Source: an uncultured Muribaculaceae bacterium (GTDB lineage Bacteria; Bacteroidota; Bacteroidia; Bacteroidales; Muribaculaceae). From it: 7,314 nucleotides of DNA. A program made the translations under genes and the position numbers. This document shows, one piece after another, positions 1-7,313 of this stretch (the first letter of the stretch is position 1; each line of letters opens with the position of its first letter). The notes below the pieces were generated by a model, which worked only from the letters and a program-made list of their open reading frames with translations, had not been told where the DNA came from and searched no databases. The stretch spans positions 1 to 7,314 of the forward strand of contig CAMWGM010000070.1 of the NCBI GenBank assembly GCA_947173755.1, written 5' to 3'.

Positions 1-3000
1 CTCCTGCAGGTCATCAAGACCGAATATCCGGGAGCGCGTAATATCAATACTGTCACCCAGGCTCTGGCTCCCCTCAGCGCTTACGGCATCGACGGCGGCT
101 CCGACTATGAGAAAGTCGAGTCGGCCCGTCTGCTTTCGTCGTCCGAGTACACCCTCAATTCAACCCTGGGCTATATTTCGCTCCGGAGTGCCCTCAGCAG
201 CGACGAAGTGCTCGCCGTGGCTTACGAATACACATGGAACGGTCAGGTCTACCAGGTGGGTGAATTTTCAGCCGACATCACCACCACCGACCAGAGCCTC
301 TATCTTAAGATGCTCAAGTCGACCACCATCAATCCTTATCTGCCGATGTGGGATCTGATGATGAAAAACGTTTATTCGCTCGGTGCTTATCAGGTACAGA
401 AGGCTAACTTCAGGCTCAATGTCAAATATCTTTCCGACACAACGGGAACCGAGATCAACTATCTGCCCATTCCCTCAATCGCCAACGAACCACTTCTGCA
501 GGTGATGGGTCTTGACCGCATAGACACCAACGAAGCGTCGAATCCCGACGGATTTTTTGACTTCATCGAAGGCTATACCATCCTTTCGTCACAGGGAAAA
601 GTGATTTTTCCGGTTGTCGAACCTTTCGGCAGCCATCTTGCCGAGAAGATAGGCGACAAGAGACTGGCCGAACAATATTGCTATCAGGAACTGTATGACT
701 CGACTCTCATCGTCGCGCGACAGTTTGCCGACAAGAATAAATTTGTACTCACTGGTCGCTATCAGGCTTCATCCGGTTCGCAGATACGTCTTAACGCGAT
801 GAACGTGCCGAGAGGCTCGGTGATCGTGACCGCCGGTGGTGTGCCTCTCACGGAGAATGCCGACTATACGGTTGACTACGCAATGGGTATCGTCACGATC
901 ACGAATCAGAGCATTATCGACTCGGGACAGAGTATTTCGGTCACGCTTGAAAACCAGAGCCTCTACTCCACCCAGCGAAAGACACTGCTCGGCCTTGATC
1001 TTAACTATAAGTTCAACAAGGATTTCGAGATCGGTGGTACGATAATGCACTTTTCCGAGAAGGCCTTGACAGAAAAGGTCAATATCGGCGACGAAGTGGT
1101 CAACAACACGATGTGGGGTCTCAACCTGCGCTACAACACCCGTTTCATGTGGCTTACCAATCTCCTCAATAAGATCCCAACGGTCAACGCCACCCAACCT
1201 TCATCGCTGGACGTGAAAGCGGAATTCGCCCAACTTGTGCCCCACTCGCAGAAATCAGGCTCTACCAAGGGTTCGAGTTACGTTGACGATTTCGAGTCGA
1301 GCCAGGTGGGCATCGATCTGCGTTCACCCTACTCATGGAATCTTGCATCCACTCCTTACGACCCGTCGCCCACGGCACTGTTCCCCGAAGCTGCACTCTC
1401 CAACAACGTGGATTACGGCAAAAACCGAGCCCTGATCAACTGGTATTTCATCGACAGGATGTTCACCATCCGTAACTCTTCGCTCTGCCCGGCATACATC
1501 AAGAATGATCCGGCCCAGATGAACAATCCTTATATCCGTGAGGTCACCACGCGTGAGATTTTCCCCGGGCGACAGGCTACCTATGGAGAGAGCAACACCA
1601 TCCAGACCCTTAATCTCTCTTTCTACCCGACTGAAAGAGGTCCGTATAACCTCGACGCAGTCAATATCGACAGCGACGGGGCTCTTCTTTCGCCCGAAAA
1701 ACGTTGGGGAGGCATCATGAGGAAGATGGATAACCCTAACTTCGAGACCACCAACATCGAGTATGTCCAGTTCTGGATGCTCGACCCGTTCCTTGATCCC
1801 AATGCCGACAACCGCGACGGAGGTGACCTCTATCTCAACTTCGGAGAAATCAGCGAGGATATCCTGAAAGATGGTCTGAAGAGTTATGAGAACGGCATAC
1901 CGGTCGATGGTGATGAACGCTTCATGGAGTCGACCGTCTGGGGCCGCGTTTCAAAGCAGAACTCGCTCCCCTATGCTTTCGACAACAATTCTTCCTCGCG
2001 TCCCATCCAGGATGTCGGTTTCGACGGCCTTGCTAACGAAGACGAATTCTCATTCTCTTCATACGAGAATTATCTCACGGCCCTGCGTCAGAAACTCTCG
2101 CCGGACGCAATTGCCCGTATGGAACTCGATGAGTTTTCTCCGTTTCAGGATCCGGCCGGCGACAATTATCATTTTTTCCGCGGCTACGACTATGACGAGC
2201 AGCGCCTCGGTGTGCTCGAACGCTATAAGCGATACAACGGTGTCGAAGGCAACTCGCTCTCGCCCGAGACCGCGCCCGACGCACTCTATCAGTCGTCGCG
2301 CTCTACTCCTGATGTCGAGGATATCAATCAGGACAACACTCTCAACGAATATGAACGCTATTATCAGTATCGCGTGTCAATCCGCCCGGCCGATCTCGAG
2401 GTGGGCAAAAACTATATCACCGACAAGCAGGTAAGCATCGTGGCCAACAACGATGGCACGACTCAGGAGGTGGTATGGTATCAGTTTAAGGTGCCTTTGG
2501 CGGACTATGAGAAGAAAATCGGATCGATCAACGACTTTTCGACCATCCGTTTCGCCCGTATGTTCATGACCGGGTTCCGCGCCCCAACCCATCTGCGTTT
2601 CGCGACATTCGAGCTCGTCAAGGGAGAATGGCGTCCTTACAAATTCAATCTCAACAACCGTGGAGATTCGCCGGCAGAGGGCACGCTCGACGTGGGCGTT
2701 GTCAACATCGAGGAAAACGCGACACGCGAGCCGGTCAACTATGTCCTGCCTCCCGGCGTCACACGTATTACCGATCCGGGGCAGAGTCAGATCGTGCAGC
2801 TCAACGAACAGTCGATGTCGCTTAAAGTGGAGGATCTCCGGGCCGGCGATGCCCGTGGTGTATATAAAAACACTCTTCTTGACCTGCGCAACTACAAGCG
2901 GATGCAGATGTGGGTCCATGCCGAGCGTCTCATTGATGATGCCACCAATCTGAAGAGCGGTGAACTCTCAGTGTTCATCCGTCTCGGTTCTGACGTCAAG

Positions 3001-6000
3001 GCCAACTATTATGAATATGAGGTACCCCTCGACCTGACACCCTTCGGCAAGTATGCCGACGATGCCCAGGGTCGTAACGAGGTGTGGCCACGGTCAAACT
3101 ATCTTGACTTCCCTCTGCAGACTCTCGTCAATCTCAAGAAGGAACGCAACCGCGCCAAGAATGAAAATCAGCCCGGCGTAGGCTTCGGAGTGATCTTCTC
3201 TAGCCGCGATCCTGAAAACGAGCGCAACCGTATCAGCGTGATCGGCAATCCCTCGTTGAGCGATATCCGCGTCATGCTCATCGGTGTGCGCAACAACTCG
3301 GCCCATACAAAAGACGGCATCGTTTGGGTTAACGAACTCAAGGTGACCGATTTCAACAACGAGGGCGGATGGGCTGCCAAGGCCAACGTGAATCTTGCCG
3401 TGTCAGACATTGCTACGTTCAACGTGGCCGGCCATGTCGAGACTGCAGGTTTCGGCAGTGTCGATCAGCCGCTCAATTCGCGCCGACTCGATGACTACCG
3501 CCAACTCAACTTCGCGATGCAGGTGGATGCAGGCCGCTTCCTGCCCGAGAAAGCGAAACTGCGTGCCCCGATCTATTATTCATACAGTGAGGAGGTCGTG
3601 ACACCCAAGTATAATCCGCTCGATCAGGATGTGGAACTCAAGGATGCTCTCGATGCGTGTTCGACAAAGCAGCAGCGCGACTCGATTATGAATTTCGCGG
3701 TCGAACGTGCCACGGTCAAGAGTTTCTCTATCTCCGGCTTGAAATTCGACGTGAAATCCAAGAACCCCATGCCATGGGATCCTGCAAACTTCACGGTCAA
3801 TTTCTCGTTCAACAAACAGCACAAAAACGATCCCAATACGGAGTATGAAAATACAAACGATTACCGCGGATCGCTCCAGTACAACTATACGCCTTATCTG
3901 AAAGGAGTCCGTCCGCTCGGCTTCATCAAGAGCAAGAGCAAACATCTGAAATTTTTCAAGGAGTGGGAGTTCAACTATGCACCTTCGAACATCTCGTTCC
4001 TCACCAACATCTCCCGCTATTACTACGAACTTCAGACCCGTTCGGAGATCGACCAGAATTTCCAGTTGCCTGTCTCGGTGAGCAAAAATTTCATCTGGGA
4101 CCGACAATTCTCGCTCACATGGAATCTCACGAAATCGCTGACGGCAACTTTCCAGAGCAATACGTCGGCGCGCATCGAGGAGACTATGGGCGCAGTGAAC
4201 CGTCACCTGTTTCCCGACCAGTATAAAGAGTGGAAAGACACGGTCCTGCAGAGCATCCTCAAACTGGGAACCCCCTGGAGTTATAACCAGACATTCACCG
4301 GAAACTACCGCGCTCCTTTCAACCGTATCCCTGCTCTTGACTGGCTGAATGCGTCAGCCACATACAATGCTACTTATCGCTGGGATCGTGGTGCCGAGGT
4401 CGACGGGATCTCGATGGGCAACTCTATCGCCAATCAGGCGACCCTCAACACTGACGGCCGCATCAACTTCGAGACCCTCTACAACAAATGGGGTTGGGCC
4501 AAGAAGGTCAATCAACGTTTTGCTGCGCGTCGCACTGCACAAACCGCACGCAAACCCAGAAAATTTGAGCGCACACTCACCCTCAAGCCGGACACCACGA
4601 TAACTATAAAGCATAATCTCCGAACCACGAAGATCAAAGTGACGGCAGTCGACACCAAAGGTACCCCGATGAAGATAGAGCATAAAATTGTCGACCCGAA
4701 CAATCTTCTCATCCTCACCCGAGGTAAGGAAAACGTCAAGTTCACCATCGAGGAAATCATTAAGGACAACAAGAGTTTCATGCAGCAGTTCTCAGAATAT
4801 GCCGCACGCTTCATCATGTCGCCGCGGTCAGCCTCGGTGCGTTTCCGCGACACTCGTTCGATGACACTTCCTTTGTTCCGTCCTTCAATAGGACCGGCTT
4901 TCGGCCAGTCGAAAGCCTACGGCCCGATGTCGCCGGGACTCGACTTCGCGTTCGGATTCGCAGGAGACTCCTATATCAACAAGGCTCTTTCGAGAGGATG
5001 GCTCATCACTGACGATGGCCAGACATCGCCGGCTATCTCGAGCCATGCGAAGGAACTCAACATCGAACTCAATCTTGAGCCGATCAGAGGTCTCAAGATC
5101 CAGTTGACCACCAACCGCACCGACAACCGCACCCGCTCCACTCAGTTCATGTATGAAGGCATGCCGACATCGCTGGCAGGTTCCTATACGAAGACCCATG
5201 TTGCGATGCGCACGGCTCTCAAACATTTCAAGGCCGACAACGGATATGCTTCAGAGACTTTCGACCAATTTCTTGCTAACATTCCCGTGATCGCTTCGCG
5301 TATCGAGGAGCAATATTATGGCCTCAGTTATCCGAGGACGGGCGTACTTGCCGGAAATCCGCATGCCGGTCAGACTTTCAATCCCGAACTCGGCACAATC
5401 AGTCCGACATCATCAGACGTTCTCATCCCCGCTTTCATCGCCGCGTATACAGGAAGCGATCCGGCCAAGCAATATCTAAGCCCATTCCCGTCTTTCGCCC
5501 ATGCTCTCCCCAACTGGCGTGTCACATATGACGGTCTCATTTATGTTGGTAATCTGAAAAATCTCTTCAAAACTTTCACCCTTTCCCATGCCTATCAGTG
5601 CACCTACAGCGTCGGATCTTACGGATCATTCCTCAACTGGGTCGCTGCAACGGGCAATAATCTCGGATTTACCATTGATGAACTGACCGGTAACCCGATT
5701 CCCTCTTCGGTTTATAATATCTCTTCGGTTGCGATCACAGAGAAATTTGCACCGCTGCTCGGGGCCTCGGTAACGCTCAAAAACGACATGACTATCTCGG
5801 CGGAATATCGCGACTCGCGAACACTTACGCTCAACAGTTCGGCCGGCCAGATCGTGGAGGCCAATCAGACGGCACTTAAGTTTGGATTAGGCTACAAAAT
5901 CGTCGGGTTCAACACCGTGCTCAAGATGAAGGGATCGGGACACGGCATATCTAACGACCTCACGCTTAACGCCGACTTCCAGTTGTCTGAGACACAGGCG

Positions 6001-6213
6001 TTGATCCGCAGAATAGAGACTGCTTATACCCAGGCGACTTCGGGCACACGCGCGCTCAACATCAATGTCATGGCCAACTACGTCATGAGCCGCCGCCTGA
6101 CAATCGGAGCCTTCTTCGACCATCAGGTGAATACGCCGATCGTGTCGTCGACCTCCTACCCCACCTCATCAACATCCTTCGGTTTCAATCTCAACCTATC
6201 GCTCGCACGATGA
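1..6213 (+). CDS. sprA: Type IX secretion outer-membrane translocon SprA/Sov, 5'-partial
   Basis: SprA (Sov in Porphyromonas) is the very large beta-barrel (36 strands in the known Flavobacterium structure) through which the type IX secretion system exports folded cargo across the outer membrane, with partners such as PorV and Plug. The frame is open from base 1, giving 2070 codons, so the gene is cut by the window edge; family members are roughly 2400-2500 residues, so the signal peptide and part of the N-terminal SprA_N region are missing. Any apparent start near 208 is internal. Family-typical blocks, numbered from base 1, are: the DDFE motif (429-432), FWMLDPF (591-597), GDLYLNFGEISEDILKDG (608-625), DVGFDGL (671-677), EDINQDNTLNEYE (773-785), PSLSDIRVMLIGVRN (1084-1098) and VWVNELKVTDF followed by GGW (1108-1124). 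The C-terminal half is rich in aromatic, alternating beta-strand sequence and ends in a strand-like tail (SFGFNLNLSLAR). The region around 1623-1628 reads LPLFRP where I recall LPGF-like sequence in relatives. There are only four cysteines (227, 496, 1220, 1867). The frame is intact. Family assignment is from remembered motifs, not a search. Confidence 0.96.
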   Translation, partial: LLQVIKTEYPGARNINTVTQALAPLSAYGIDGGSDYEKVESARLLSSSEYTLNSTLGYISLRSALSSDEVLAVAYEYTWNGQVYQVGEFSADITTTDQSLYLKMLKSTTINPYLPMWDLMMKNVYSLGAYQVQKANFRLNVKYLSDTTGTEINYLPIPSIANEPLLQVMGLDRIDTNEASNPDGFFDFIEGYTILSSQGKVIFPVVEPFGSHLAEKIGDKRLAEQYCYQELYDSTLIVARQFADKNKFVLTGRYQASSGSQIRLNAMNVPRGSVIVTAGGVPLTENADYTVDYAMGIVTITNQSIIDSGQSISVTLENQSLYSTQRKTLLGLDLNYKFNKDFEIGGTIMHFSEKALTEKVNIGDEVVNNTMWGLNLRYNTRFMWLTNLLNKIPTVNATQPSSLDVKAEFAQLVPHSQKSGSTKGSSYVDDFESSQVGIDLRSPYSWNLASTPYDPSPTALFPEAALSNNVDYGKNRALINWYFIDRMFTIRNSSLCPAYIKNDPAQMNNPYIREVTTREIFPGRQATYGESNTIQTLNLSFYPTERGPYNLDAVNIDSDGALLSPEKRWGGIMRKMDNPNFETTNIEYVQFWMLDPFLDPNADNRDGGDLYLNFGEISEDILKDGLKSYENGIPVDGDERFMESTVWGRVSKQNSLPYAFDNNSSSRPIQDVGFDGLANEDEFSFSSYENYLTALRQKLSPDAIARMELDEFSPFQDPAGDNYHFFRGYDYDEQRLGVLERYKRYNGVEGNSLSPETAPDALYQSSRSTPDVEDINQDNTLNEYERYYQYRVSIRPADLEVGKNYITDKQVSIVANNDGTTQEVVWYQFKVPLADYEKKIGSINDFSTIRFARMFMTGFRAPTHLRFATFELVKGEWRPYKFNLNNRGDSPAEGTLDVGVVNIEENATREPVNYVLPPGVTRITDPGQSQIVQLNEQSMSLKVEDLRAGDARGVYKNTLLDLRNYKRMQMWVHAERLIDDATNLKSGELSVFIRLGSDVKANYYEYEVPLDLTPFGKYADDAQGRNEVWPRSNYLDFPLQTLVNLKKERNRAKNENQPGVGFGVIFSSRDPENERNRISVIGNPSLSDIRVMLIGVRNNSAHTKDGIVWVNELKVTDFNNEGGWAAKANVNLAVSDIATFNVAGHVETAGFGSVDQPLNSRRLDDYRQLNFAMQVDAGRFLPEKAKLRAPIYYSYSEEVVTPKYNPLDQDVELKDALDACSTKQQRDSIMNFAVERATVKSFSISGLKFDVKSKNPMPWDPANFTVNFSFNKQHKNDPNTEYENTNDYRGSLQYNYTPYLKGVRPLGFIKSKSKHLKFFKEWEFNYAPSNISFLTNISRYYYELQTRSEIDQNFQLPVSVSKNFIWDRQFSLTWNLTKSLTATFQSNTSARIEETMGAVNRHLFPDQYKEWKDTVLQSILKLGTPWSYNQTFTGNYRAPFNRIPALDWLNASATYNATYRWDRGAEVDGISMGNSIANQATLNTDGRINFETLYNKWGWAKKVNQRFAARRTAQTARKPRKFERTLTLKPDTTITIKHNLRTTKIKVTAVDTKGTPMKIEHKIVDPNNLLILTRGKENVKFTIEEIIKDNKSFMQQFSEYAARFIMSPRSASVRFRDTRSMTLPLFRPSIGPAFGQSKAYGPMSPGLDFAFGFAGDSYINKALSRGWLITDDGQTSPAISSHAKELNIELNLEPIRGLKIQLTTNRTDNRTRSTQFMYEGMPTSLAGSYTKTHVAMRTALKHFKADNGYASETFDQFLANIPVIASRIEEQYYGLSYPRTGVLAGNPHAGQTFNPELGTISPTSSDVLIPAFIAAYTGSDPAKQYLSPFPSFAHALPNWRVTYDGLIYVGNLKNLFKTFTLSHAYQCTYSVGSYGSFLNWVAATGNNLGFTIDELTGNPIPSSVYNISSVAITEKFAPLLGASVTLKNDMTISAEYRDSRTLTLNSSAGQIVEANQTALKFGLGYKIVGFNTVLKMKGSGHGISNDLTLNADFQLSETQALIRRIETAYTQATSGTRALNINVMANYVMSRRLTIGAFFDHQVNTPIVSSTSYPTSSTSFGFNLNLSLAR
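6210..6213 (+). promoter_or_regulatory. ATGA stop/start overlap (translational coupling)
   Basis: The sprA stop TGA (6211-6213) and the methyltransferase start ATG (6210-6212) share four bases. No purine-rich Shine-Dalgarno sequence is visible in the 25 bases upstream, which is usual in Bacteroidota. Such overlaps usually let a terminating ribosome restart on the next gene, so the second product probably depends on translation of sprA. This also supports the choice of 6210 as the start. The coupling itself is inferred. Confidence 0.75.
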
Positions 6214-7025
6214 CCACTCAACCCATCCGTCTCACTTCGCTCGACCACCCCACAGCCGCCCCCTTTGCGTCGCTCACCGAGGCACAATTGCGCAATCGCC
6301 TCAACCCTTCCGACGGACTTTTCATTGCCGAGAGTCCCAAAGTGATCAACGTCGCACTCGACACGGGTTACGAGCCCGTTTCCCTTCTATGTGAGGAAAA
6401 GCACCTGACCGGGGATGCTGCTTCGATCATTGAGCGCGCTCCGGAAATGCAAATCCTCACGGGATCACGCGAACTACTTTCGTCACTGACCGGATATACT
6501 TTGACCCGGGGAGTACTTTGTGCGATGCGACGTCCGGTTCTTCCATCCGTAGCCGATGTGGTGGCCGACTGCAGTTGTATATGCGTGATCGACGGGGTTG
6601 TCGATACCACGAACGTCGGAGCCATCTTTCGCTCGGCAGCCGCCCTGGGAATAGATGCTATCTTACTCACTCCCACTTCCTGCGATCCGCTCAACCGCCG
6701 TGCCGTCAGAGTCTCGATGGGAAGTGTATTCCTGGTCCCCTGGACTTATATTGACACTCCCCTCTCCTCGCTTTGTGGATACGGTTTTTCCACAGTCGCC
6801 ATGGCGTTGACCCAAAACTCACTTCCTATCGACTCCCCCGCGCTGAGCAGCCTCGAGCGCGTTGCGATAATCATGGGTACAGAAGGAGACGGTCTCTCAC
6901 AGGAGGTCATCACCTCGGCAGACTACGTTGCCCGCATCCCCATGCATCATGGAGTTGACTCGCTCAATGTGGCAGCAGCCTCGGCAGTCGCATTCTACCA
7001 ATTCTGTCATCTCCATCGAAGATAA
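6210..7025 (+). CDS. SpoU/TrmH-family RNA 2'-O-methyltransferase
   Basis: This is a complete 271-residue cytosolic enzyme of the SpoU branch of the SPOUT superfamily. These enzymes use S-adenosylmethionine to methylate the ribose 2'-O of a nucleotide in rRNA or tRNA, and act as dimers with a C-terminal trefoil knot. Residues about 20-100 look like the small substrate-binding N-domain (GLFIAESPKVINVAL at 36-50). The catalytic domain begins near 122. Motif 1 is NVGAIFRSA (135-143), with the expected Asn135 and Arg141. A conserved linker RRAVRVSMGSVFLVPW follows (163-178). Motif 2 is IIMGTEGDGL (220-229), with Glu225, and motif 3 is IPMHHGVDSLNVAAASA (243-259), with Ser251 and Asn253. All expected catalytic and cofactor positions are present, so it is probably active. 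Length is normal for the family. The start overlaps the sprA stop, implying one operon. A cysteine cluster CSCIC (121-125) precedes motif 1. Which RNA and nucleotide it modifies cannot be read from the sequence, so no gene symbol is given; RlmB- and TsnR/AviRb-like roles are both possible. Confidence 0.93.
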   Translation: MTTQPIRLTSLDHPTAAPFASLTEAQLRNRLNPSDGLFIAESPKVINVALDTGYEPVSLLCEEKHLTGDAASIIERAPEMQILTGSRELLSSLTGYTLTRGVLCAMRRPVLPSVADVVADCSCICVIDGVVDTTNVGAIFRSAAALGIDAILLTPTSCDPLNRRAVRVSMGSVFLVPWTYIDTPLSSLCGYGFSTVAMALTQNSLPIDSPALSSLERVAIIMGTEGDGLSQEVITSADYVARIPMHHGVDSLNVAAASAVAFYQFCHLHRR

Positions 7026-7166
7026 TCCGCGGACTGATGCCCCCTGCTTTATTACTCAATCTTCCATCTCAAATCATTTTCAGCCACTCTTAACGGAGCC
7101 ATCCAGAACATCTAATTGTCATTTTCTCATATTTCTGCGGTTCACTCAAAAAAATCCGCCCAAAAA
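7026..7166. other. Intergenic spacer without recognised gene or terminator
   Basis: This AT-richer spacer lies between the methyltransferase stop and the tRNA promoter. It contains an 8-bp palindrome TCCGCGGA (7026-7033) directly after the stop. It also has a weak GCGG/CCGC pairing (7137-7140 with 7156-7159, 15-nt loop), and two A-runs (7148-7154 and 7162-7166) just upstream of the promoter. No hairpin followed by a U-tract was found on either strand, and the only ATG-started frame noticed (from 7037) is about 18 codons with no support. Confidence 0.6.
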
Positions 7167-7198
7167 TTTGGTCACATCAGAAAAACTCCCTACCTTTG
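7167..7198 (+). promoter_or_regulatory. Bacteroidota-type sigma-70 promoter for tRNA-Lys
   Basis: TTTG at 7167-7170 (the -33 box) is followed, after exactly 20 bases, by TACCTTTG at 7191-7198. The second box matches the phylum's -7 consensus TAnnTTTG at every fixed position. The usual spacing is 19-21 bases. It points toward the tRNA, with transcription expected to start around 7201-7205, leaving a leader of roughly 35-40 nt. A-runs at 7148-7154 and 7162-7166 may act as an upstream element. It implies that the tRNA does not depend on read-through from the sprA operon. Confidence 0.85.
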
Positions 7199-7240
7199 CA
7201 TCGCAATTGAGAAACAACCATTCCAATAACTCAAAAGCAT

Positions 7241-7313
7241 GACTCCGTAGCTCAGTTGGTAGAGCAACTGACTCTTAATCAGTGGGTCGAGAGTTCGAGC
7301 CTCTCCGGGGTCA
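7241..7313 (+). tRNA. tRNA-Lys (anticodon CTT)
   Basis: The full cloverleaf can be folded by eye. The acceptor stem is GACTCCG (7241-7247) with CGGGGTC (7306-7312), seven pairs including one T-G wobble. The D arm is GCTC (7250-7253) with GAGC (7262-7265) and carries the GG of the D loop. The anticodon stem is ACTGA (7267-7271) with TCAGT (7279-7283), and the loop CTCTTAA gives anticodon CTT at 7274-7276, which reads the lysine codon AAG. A 5-base variable loop (7284-7288) is followed by the T arm GAGAG/CTCTC, whose loop is TTCGAGC (7294-7300). The discriminator base is A7313. The window ends one base later, so whether CCA is encoded cannot be seen. No intron or mismatch is present in any stem. 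Confidence 0.97.

Noticed and set aside
208..213. GTG at 208 as the start of the large gene
   Set aside because: The same frame is open back to base 1 and the upstream residues (DYEKVESARLLSSSEYTLN and on) read as typical SprA sequence, so this codon is internal.
738..745. TAAATTTG as a promoter element inside sprA
   Set aside because: The nearest upstream TTTG (724-727) is only 10 bases away, far from the required spacing.
1886..2434. 182-residue open frame in another + frame
   Set aside because: Ser/Arg/Thr-rich out-of-frame translation of conserved sprA blocks; no independent support.
2377..2919. 180-residue open frame on the minus strand
   Set aside because: Antisense shadow of sprA with no recognisable motif and no promoter or start context.
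3580..4206. 208-residue open frame on the minus strand
   Set aside because: It lies entirely within conserved sprA sequence, is rich in Arg, Val and Ile in the pattern of an antisense shadow, and shows no recognisable domain.
5877..5884. TAAGTTTG, matching the -7 box, as an internal promoter for the methyltransferase
   Set aside because: No TTTG lies 19-21 bases upstream, and it sits in conserved coding sequence; a chance match is likely.
7026..7033. Palindrome TCCGCGGA after the methyltransferase stop as an operator
   Set aside because: A single 8-bp palindrome is expected by chance and there is no promoter beside it or second copy in the spacer.
7137..7159. GCGG/CCGC pairing as a transcription terminator
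   Set aside because: Only four base pairs around a 15-nt loop and no U-tract follows on either strand.
6928..7242. 104-residue open frame running from the methyltransferase into the spacer
   Set aside because: It begins out of frame inside methyltransferase motif 3, crosses the tRNA promoter and ends at the tRNA; low-complexity composition and no motif.
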